Shown: piece after piece, positions 6,714-12,403 of the stretch
Position numbering within the stretch: the stretch's first letter is position 1
Layout: each line of letters begins with the position of its first letter
From: Arenibacter sp965652575
Lineage (GTDB): Bacteria > Bacteroidota > Bacteroidia > Flavobacteriales > Flavobacteriaceae
Direction of reading: 5' to 3'
Assembly: GCA_965652575.1 (NCBI GenBank)
Contig: CBFGWQ010000110.1
Span: 1-12,403, forward strand
DNA: 12,403 bases
Notes under the pieces: model-generated
What the model saw: only the letters and a program-made list of their open reading frames with translations
The model's database searches: none
Told to the model about the DNA's origin: nothing
Position numbers and translations under genes: made by a program

Positions 6714-9700
6714 TTGAACAAGAAAATAAATAGGAATAGGATTTACGCCGGTTATATACTGGCGTTGTTTTGCTGTTCCCATTTATGTGGGCAACATTCT
6801 TCCAATTTTATCCATCTTTCCAGTAAACTGGACAATCGTAATATAAAGGTAACCCACACCGTACAGGATAGCCTGGGGTTTGTTTGGCTGGCCCATGCAG
6901 AAGGAATTTCCAAGTACGATGGTTATAATTTCGAATTCATTCCCAAAGAGGCGATTTTTAAGGAGGGTACCCCTTCGGATGAAGTAAAAAAAATAGTTAG
7001 GGATGCGAAAGGGGTAATTTGGGCCCTGTCCATGAACGGGCAAATATCCTATTTGGAGAAAAATGGAACGTTCTTGTCCATAGACAATGCCATAAAGGGG
7101 TTCCAGAAGAGGCATAAGGTTACTATTGTTAACCAGGGAGATGGTGCTATTTGGTTGGCTACGGACAAGGGGAACATTTATTCCTATAACCACGGGAAAG
7201 GAACTGTGGATAGTATTACCACTATTCCGGTGAATACCTCGGGCCTTGATGAAATTAACTCCATGGTCCTTAGAAAATCCGATCAATTAATAGTAAGTAC
7301 CTATAAGGGGCCTCTATATATTTATTATTTGGAAACCAAGCGTCTGGAGAAGTTGGAGGTGCCGTATGACTATACCTTGGCCGATAACAACTTATTGCTC
7401 TTGGATAAAAAAAATAGGTTGTGGATAGGTTCTTCCTATGTTGGGCATGGTATAATGGTATATGATTTTGATAAGGAATCCTTTGTTCAGGATGGAATTA
7501 TAAATCCGCAATGGCGAAGTCAGTTAAATGAATTGTTTACAGCCATGTATTGCGATGTAAATGGTTTTGTTTGGCTGGGTACCGATGGAAATGGACTGTA
7601 CAGAATAGATACGGAGTCCGGCGAATTAACCATTTATAAGCACAATCATCTTAATGGGTTTTCCTTGAGTACCAATACCGTGATCGGAATAAATGAAGAC
7701 TTGAAAAACAATTTATGGGTACTTACCAATTATGGGGATATAAACATCCTGCGCAATAGGAACAATCAGATAAATTATCATTCGGGTGCGGTTATGGGAA
7801 GTCCTTCAAGGGTGTTGTCCTCCTACAGGGCAATGGATGGAACGTTGTGGATAGGTACGGACGGGGACGGGATCACCAAGGTGGATCCCAATGGAAAGGA
7901 AGCGCAATATTTTAATAATTCGGCCCAAAGTAAGGGGTTTTATATCCACTCTATCAACGAGGATAACAGTGGTAATATATGGATGGGGACCTATAAAAAC
8001 GGACTATGGGTGTATCGTCCGGATAAAGAGGGGTTCTCCAAGGTGCCATTGAGCAATTCCAGAAACAATATGGTCCTTGACGTTCGATTTATTTTTAAGG
8101 ACTCCAAAGATAGGGTATGGGTAACGACCGATATGGGAATCTATTTGTTTTCCAAAAGTGACAAATTGTTGGCACGTTTTGAAAATGGCACGGTCGGTTT
8201 AGTGGGGTCCATTTCCCAATCTGTTGTTGAGGATACCTCCGGGACCGTCTGGCTGGCCTATAATGGAGGGGGATTATTTAGGTTCAACGAAGATGAAAGT
8301 AACATTGCCAAATCCAATTTTACCCGGTTTCAACATGTTGCCGATACGCTCATTACCAATAAGAATTATGATATATGGTCCATGGCCGCTAACAATACCG
8401 ATGCTATTTGGTTGGTATTGGTAAGTGGAGAGCTTATTAAGTTTAATATAGGGGAACAACAGCTGGAAAAAATGAAGATAAACGGGACCTATGACAATAC
8501 CATCTTCAGATCCGTACTATTGGAGGACCCTGATAATTTATGGTTGGGTTCCACCAAGGGTATCTGGCATTTAAACGTAAGGGACTCCATATCGAGGGTG
8601 TTTCAAAAAGTAGACGGACTACAGGATGATTCCTTTATGCAAAGAAGTGCACATATGGGTCGGGATGGAAATATTTATTTTGGGGGGCTGAACGGGGTAA
8701 GTTACTTTAAGCCCAATCAAATTAAAAAAGAGGAAACAATAGCCAAATTGTTTATTGAAGATATAGAAATCCTGAACCAGCCTGCCATAAAGGTCATTCC
8801 GGAGCAGGTTGAAGAAGGGGTGGAGCAGTTGGAGTTATTGGAATTGGATCATGACCAATCTTCATTTTCCTTCCGGTTTTTGGCAATAGACAATGTGTTG
8901 TTTTCCAATTATAATTATGCGTATAGGCTAAAAGGGTTTAATGATAACTGGATAGATTCCGAAAAGGAGCGCTTGGCAACCTATACCAATATCCCTCCCG
9001 GGAATTATGTTTTTGAAGTCAAGGCCGGTACCGGTAACGGGGAGTGGGATATAAAGGAAAAATCGGTTGCCATAAGTATTTCGCGGCCATTTTGGCGATC
9101 TAATCTGGCCCAGTTTATTTATTTCCTCTTAATATTCGGCCTAGTCTACGGAATGGTCGTCTGGATCAGGCTTAGGAACCGGGTAATTGCCGATGAGTTG
9201 GAACACAAACATGAAAAGGAGCTTTATGCATTAAAAATGGATTTCTTTGCCAAGATGTCCCATGAAATCCAGACCCCACTCACCTTGATTTTAATTCCCT
9301 TGGAAAACATGTTGCAACGTGCCGTGAAAAGTGGCAATGTACTGTTGCAACAACGACTCAGATTAATTTCCAACAACGCAAATCGCTTGTCCAGAATTGT
9401 ATTCGAATTAACCTCCTTAAGGGACAAGGAATTGGAAAAACTGGTATTAAGGGCGGCAGAACACAATATTGTTGCCGATCTATCGGAAATAACCAGCTCC
9501 TTTGAAGAGCAGGCCAAGTTCAAGGGCATCAACTTCAGATGTAGCTATCCTTGCGATGAATTGAAAATGTGGTACGACAAGGATAAAATGGAACATATTT
9601 TTTTTAACCTTCTCTCCAATGCCTTCAAGTTTACCCCTAAGGGAGGGGCCATTACCCTGGATGTAATTGTAGAGGACTGGGATAGAAATGTAAAGATATC

Positions 9701-10796
9701 CGTTACCGATTCGGGACCTGGTATCCCAAGGGAGGAACTCGAAAATGTTTTCCAATTGTTCTATCAGGCCGATACCGGAAAGCAAAAAGCAGGTACGGGC
9801 ATAGGTTTGGCATTGACCAAAGAACTGGTAGATCTGCACCAGGGGAAGATAGATGTAAAATCGGACCCAATTAAGGGCACTTGTTTCAGTGTTAGCTTTC
9901 CAATCGATAAAAACAGGAGAGAGGATGTTGATAACGGGGTAGCCATGGAAACGGCAATAATAGAAGTTGAAGAAGCGGATCATGAATTGAAGGAGGAAAA
10001 TATGGGGACGGGTACCACTAAATTGGCCAAGACCATATTGGTGGTAGAGGATAATTATGAACTGCAGATATCATTGAAGGATATTTTTAACGATTATTAT
10101 AATGTTCTCCTGGCAGAAAATGGGGAAGAAGGTTATGCCCTGGCCATGGAACATAACCCTGATCTGATTATAAGCGATATCATGATGCCAAAACTGGATG
10201 GTATTGAAATGAGCAAAATGCTCCAAAAAAACGAGCTTACCACCCATATCCCAATAATATTGCTTACCGCTAAAAAAGCGTCAAAAAATAAAATTTTAGG
10301 GTTGCGGGCCGGTGCGGTGGAATACATAAACAAACCATTTAATATTAATGAACTGGTTTTAAAAGTAAATAATATCATTACCCGTAGTGACCGGTTGATC
10401 ATGAAATATAAGAACGATTTAATTACTACGCCCAAAAATGGGGGAAACAGGTCCCAAGATGAGGTTTTTCTGGAGAATTTGATAAATCTTGTGGAAAATC
10501 AGATCAGTAATCCGGATTTTAAGACCGAGGATCTTTCACAGGATCTAAATATGAGCTATTCCGCCATTTATAGAAAATTTCAGGGGCTGACCGGAAAGAA
10601 GATAGTGGATTTTGTTAGGACCATGCGTCTTAAAAAGGCGGTCGTCTTAATTGCCGAATGTAATTACTCCGTATCCGAGGCCGCTTTTTTGGTGGGTTTT
10701 AACGACCCCAAATATTTTTCGAAATGTTTTAAAAGAGAGTTTGGCAAGAGTCCCAGAAAGTTAAAGGAAAAAAGCGGATCGCATAGGGAGATTTAA
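6714..10796 (+). CDS. Hybrid two-component system sensor-regulator (HTCS)
   Basis: A single protein combines glycan sensor, histidine kinase and transcription factor, spanning the inner membrane and typically activating its neighbouring PUL. From TTG 6714 it has 1360 residues. A signal peptide (KKINRNR, then a hydrophobic stretch, ending near GQ27) leads to a periplasmic sensor of 14 propeller-type repeats (about 53-668, pattern D..G.(V/L)W.GT..G(L/I)), enough for two seven-bladed propellers. A Y_Y_Y domain follows (about 725-793), then one membrane helix (about 798-818). The kinase has phospho-acceptor His850 in SHEIQTPL, N-box Asn965 and Asn969, DSGPGIP at 999-1005 and GTGIG at 1027-1031. 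The receiver has Glu1112/Asp1113, phospho-acceptor Asp1155, Thr1185 and Lys1207. An AraC-type DNA-binding domain fills about 1250-1355. All catalytic residues are present; the Gln after His-Glu-Ile, where Arg is usual, is a mild oddity. The frame is also open upstream to TTG 6669, but only the 6714 start places the signal peptide at the N-terminus and fits the promoter. Confidence 0.95.
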   Translation: MNKKINRNRIYAGYILALFCCSHLCGQHSSNFIHLSSKLDNRNIKVTHTVQDSLGFVWLAHAEGISKYDGYNFEFIPKEAIFKEGTPSDEVKKIVRDAKGVIWALSMNGQISYLEKNGTFLSIDNAIKGFQKRHKVTIVNQGDGAIWLATDKGNIYSYNHGKGTVDSITTIPVNTSGLDEINSMVLRKSDQLIVSTYKGPLYIYYLETKRLEKLEVPYDYTLADNNLLLLDKKNRLWIGSSYVGHGIMVYDFDKESFVQDGIINPQWRSQLNELFTAMYCDVNGFVWLGTDGNGLYRIDTESGELTIYKHNHLNGFSLSTNTVIGINEDLKNNLWVLTNYGDINILRNRNNQINYHSGAVMGSPSRVLSSYRAMDGTLWIGTDGDGITKVDPNGKEAQYFNNSAQSKGFYIHSINEDNSGNIWMGTYKNGLWVYRPDKEGFSKVPLSNSRNNMVLDVRFIFKDSKDRVWVTTDMGIYLFSKSDKLLARFENGTVGLVGSISQSVVEDTSGTVWLAYNGGGLFRFNEDESNIAKSNFTRFQHVADTLITNKNYDIWSMAANNTDAIWLVLVSGELIKFNIGEQQLEKMKINGTYDNTIFRSVLLEDPDNLWLGSTKGIWHLNVRDSISRVFQKVDGLQDDSFMQRSAHMGRDGNIYFGGLNGVSYFKPNQIKKEETIAKLFIEDIEILNQPAIKVIPEQVEEGVEQLELLELDHDQSSFSFRFLAIDNVLFSNYNYAYRLKGFNDNWIDSEKERLATYTNIPPGNYVFEVKAGTGNGEWDIKEKSVAISISRPFWRSNLAQFIYFLLIFGLVYGMVVWIRLRNRVIADELEHKHEKELYALKMDFFAKMSHEIQTPLTLILIPLENMLQRAVKSGNVLLQQRLRLISNNANRLSRIVFELTSLRDKELEKLVLRAAEHNIVADLSEITSSFEEQAKFKGINFRCSYPCDELKMWYDKDKMEHIFFNLLSNAFKFTPKGGAITLDVIVEDWDRNVKISVTDSGPGIPREELENVFQLFYQADTGKQKAGTGIGLALTKELVDLHQGKIDVKSDPIKGTCFSVSFPIDKNRREDVDNGVAMETAIIEVEEADHELKEENMGTGTTKLAKTILVVEDNYELQISLKDIFNDYYNVLLAENGEEGYALAMEHNPDLIISDIMMPKLDGIEMSKMLQKNELTTHIPIILLTAKKASKNKILGLRAGAVEYINKPFNINELVLKVNNIITRSDRLIMKYKNDLITTPKNGGNRSQDEVFLENLINLVENQISNPDFKTEDLSQDLNMSYSAIYRKFQGLTGKKIVDFVRTMRLKKAVVLIAECNYSVSEAAFLVGFNDPKYFSKCFKREFGKSPRKLKEKSGSHREI

Positions 10797-10803
10797 AATC
10801 AAC

Positions 10804-10873
10804 TACCTCTGGGCAAGCCCGTCTGAGCGATACGGGCAGGCCTGTGTGCCGATAAAGGCAGGTCCTCGAGGTA
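10804..10873. repeat. GC-rich nested palindromic intergenic element
   Basis: Starting 8 bases after the HTCS stop, outer arms TACCTC (10804-10809) and GAGGTA (10868-10873) enclose GCCCGT/ACGGGC (10817-10822 with 10832-10837), CAGGCCTG (10837-10844) and TGCC/GGCA (10847-10850 with 10857-10860). CCTCGAGG (10864-10871) overlaps the outer right arm. GC content is about 61% by my count, well above the flanking DNA. No U-tract follows, so it is not a classical terminator. The form is like that of REP/MITE-type dispersed palindromes of Flavobacteriia; whether it is repeated elsewhere in the genome cannot be seen here. Confidence 0.55.
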
Positions 10874-10878
10874 TTCAA

Positions 10879-10965
10879 ATGAACAAAACTTTACCCTTTT
10901 CGATGAAGAACATCGGGGAATTACACCCATTTAATGGGATTAAACTGTATAGTACAAAACATTGA
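10879..10965 (+). CDS. Possible 28-residue small ORF or leader peptide
   Basis: An ATG at 10879 opens a 28-codon frame (MNKTLPFS to YSTKH) ending with TGA at 10963-10965, 21 bases before the ATG of the lipoprotein gene. It begins directly after the palindromic element and contains the palindrome CCCATT-T-AATGGG. There is no Shine-Dalgarno-like site and no signal peptide, and I recognise no family. A frame of this length arises easily by chance in AT-rich DNA, so it may not be translated. Confidence 0.15.
   Translation: MNKTLPFSMKNIGELHPFNGIKLYSTKH
10926..10938. promoter_or_regulatory. Palindrome CCCATT-T-AATGGG upstream of the lipoprotein gene
   Basis: This is a perfect 6-bp inverted repeat around a single T, 48 bases before the ATG at 10987. 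The same half-sites CCCATT and AATGGG form the core of the hairpin at 5048-5075. It could be an operator, but it could equally be chance. No good -7 element was found between 10874 and 10986. Confidence 0.25.
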
Positions 10966-10986
10966 ATAATAACGCTAATAATTACA

Positions 10987-12384
10987 ATGATGGCAATAAC
11001 CAATACGAAATCCAGGTTTTTTAAAATGACTGCTAAAAATACAATGTTAGTTGGCAAAAAGGGTATAAATTTTATGGGATTGGGACTTCTGCTTATGGCA
11101 GGCTCCTGTACCACCTTGTCCAAGCAGGATAATACGGAAGAAATTTCCGTGGAAAGATTGAACTTTACGGATAGCATACAACCAGGGGGCAATAGTTGGG
11201 TAGTGAATGAAGTAAAGGATAATCGTCATCTAATTTCCGACAAGGGAATAAGAAATTGGAACGATACGAATACGATTATCAGAACTTATTTTAAGATCGA
11301 TCAAACGGGGCAATTAAATGTAGGGCTAAACCTTAAGGTGAGCGATGGCACTTCCAAAATCAGGGTTTCTTTGAACGGCACCACAAAGGAGGTCCAAGTT
11401 TCCAATCATGATTTTAAAACAGTGGATGTAGGTGTCTTTAAAATTACCACCCCCGGTTATCATTTTGTGGAACTGGAGGGGCTGGAAAAAAATGCAACTA
11501 ATTTTGCGGATGTCAATGAAGTACTTTTAGGAGGGCCCGTAGCCAACGGTAAGCTTACTTACGTAAAGGAAGATTTTTATTGGGGAAGAAGGGGGCCATC
11601 CGTACATTTAAGCTACACCGCTCCGGAAAATACCGACATCCTATGGTTTTATAATGAAATAACGGTACCCGAAAATGAAGATGTTATAGGATCCTATTAT
11701 ATGGCCAACGGCTTTGGGGAGGGCTATTTTGGTATGCAGGTAAATTCGGAAACCGAAAGGAGGGTCCTTTTTTCCGTATGGAGTCCGTTTGAGACCCAGG
11801 ATCCCAAAAGTATCCCCGAAGAATATAGAATAATATTACTGGGCAAAGGGGAAGGAGTAACCACCGGTGAATTTGGCAACGAAGGCTCTGGAGGACAAAG
11901 TTATAAGGTATTTGATTGGAAAGCGGGCAATACCTATAAGTTTTTGTTAAAGGGACAGCCATCAGTAAATAACTCTACGGATTATACCGCCTATTTCTAT
12001 GAGGTGGAAACTAAAAAATGGAACTTGATAGCCAGTTTTAGAAGACCGCATACCTCTACCTATTTAAAAAGGCCACACTCCTTTCTGGAGAATTTTAGGA
12101 CGGAAGTAGGCCATATTTCGCGAATGGGAGAATATACCAACCAATGGATTATGGATGCTAAAGGGGAGTGGCACGAACTTACAAAGGCGAAGTTTACGGC
12201 AGATGCTACGGCCAGGAAGGGTTCCAGGGAAGATTACGCCGGAGGGGCCGATGGAAACAAATTTTTCATGAAGAATTGCGGTTTTTTTAATGAAAGGACC
12301 GCTATGGACACCTTTCATGAAAGGATTGCCAACGGAGTGGCCCCCGAAATCGATTTTTCTTTGCTGGAGAAACCCGTGCAATAG
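10987..12384 (+). CDS. DUF5077-DUF3472 lipoprotein of unknown function
   Basis: This is a 465-residue secreted protein of a family common in Bacteroidota glycan loci but with no established activity. A hydrophobic stretch ending LLLMAGSC gives a lipobox with Cys41 as the lipidated residue. A beta-rich DUF5077 region follows (about 65-180, from SWVVNEVKDNRHL to the LLGGP segment). DUF3472 then fills most of the rest (about 200-435), with MANGFGEGYFGMQVNS, RVLFSVWSPF and the C-terminal KNCGFF as recognisable blocks. The start is not settled: ATGs at 10987, 10990, 11026 and 11044 are in frame, and 11044 or 11026 would place Cys at 22 or 28, more usual for a lipoprotein signal. It follows the HTCS on the same strand, 190 bases away, with the palindromic element between, so it probably has its own promoter. 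A carbohydrate-binding or glycan-processing role is only inferred from context. Confidence 0.85.
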   Translation: MMAITNTKSRFFKMTAKNTMLVGKKGINFMGLGLLLMAGSCTTLSKQDNTEEISVERLNFTDSIQPGGNSWVVNEVKDNRHLISDKGIRNWNDTNTIIRTYFKIDQTGQLNVGLNLKVSDGTSKIRVSLNGTTKEVQVSNHDFKTVDVGVFKITTPGYHFVELEGLEKNATNFADVNEVLLGGPVANGKLTYVKEDFYWGRRGPSVHLSYTAPENTDILWFYNEITVPENEDVIGSYYMANGFGEGYFGMQVNSETERRVLFSVWSPFETQDPKSIPEEYRIILLGKGEGVTTGEFGNEGSGGQSYKVFDWKAGNTYKFLLKGQPSVNNSTDYTAYFYEVETKKWNLIASFRRPHTSTYLKRPHSFLENFRTEVGHISRMGEYTNQWIMDAKGEWHELTKAKFTADATARKGSREDYAGGADGNKFFMKNCGFFNERTAMDTFHERIANGVAPEIDFSLLEKPVQ

Positions 12385-12403
12385 GTATTGTTAATTTGAA
12401 AAT

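Noticed and set aside
9480..9983. 167-residue minus-strand frame inside the HTCS kinase region
   Set aside because: It lies opposite conserved kinase motifs and has no recognisable domain or ribosome site; antisense shadow of a real gene.
12385..12403. TTAATTTG as a promoter for a gene beyond the right edge
   Set aside because: It misses the consensus A at position two and too little sequence follows to show any downstream gene.

Overview
The window looks like part of a polysaccharide- or glycan-utilisation locus (PUL) from a member of the Bacteroidota, most likely a marine or environmental Flavobacteriaceae. The evidence is a SusC/SusD pair, a one-protein hybrid two-component system (HTCS), weak A-rich ribosome-binding regions, Bacteroidota-type -7 elements (TAnnTTTG), moderately AT-rich DNA and a Tat-exported GH109-type protein. 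The genus cannot be fixed from this sequence.

Layout. On the minus strand, reading right to left: a GH109-family NAD-dependent glycosidase of the Gfo/Idh/MocA fold (6485 to 5121); a 182-base gap with a perfect 12-bp hairpin and a possible promoter; susC (4938 to 1924); susD 11 bases further on (1912 to 203); a strong intrinsic terminator (about 128 to 79); and the first 14 codons of another minus-strand gene that runs off the left edge. On the plus strand: the HTCS regulator (best start TTG at 6714, stop at 10796), a GC-rich nested palindromic element directly behind it, then a DUF5077-DUF3472 lipoprotein (10987 to 12384) ending just before the right edge.

How the parts may work together. 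The HTCS and the GH109 gene are divergently transcribed from a 228-base regulatory region. Two copies of GTTAACAT lie there, each in the same orientation just upstream of a candidate -7 element, so the regulator may control both itself and the minus-strand operon. SusD would capture a glycan at the cell surface, SusC would import it using TonB energy, the GH109 enzyme would remove terminal alpha-linked sugars (alpha-GalNAc in the founding member) in the periplasm, and the two-propeller sensor would detect a released oligosaccharide. The DUF5077-DUF3472 lipoprotein has no assigned function and is the most open question. The substrate cannot be determined from the window.

I found no RNA genes, CRISPR arrays, transposases or integrases. 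No intergenic stretch exceeds 300 bases; the longest is the 228-base divergent promoter region.
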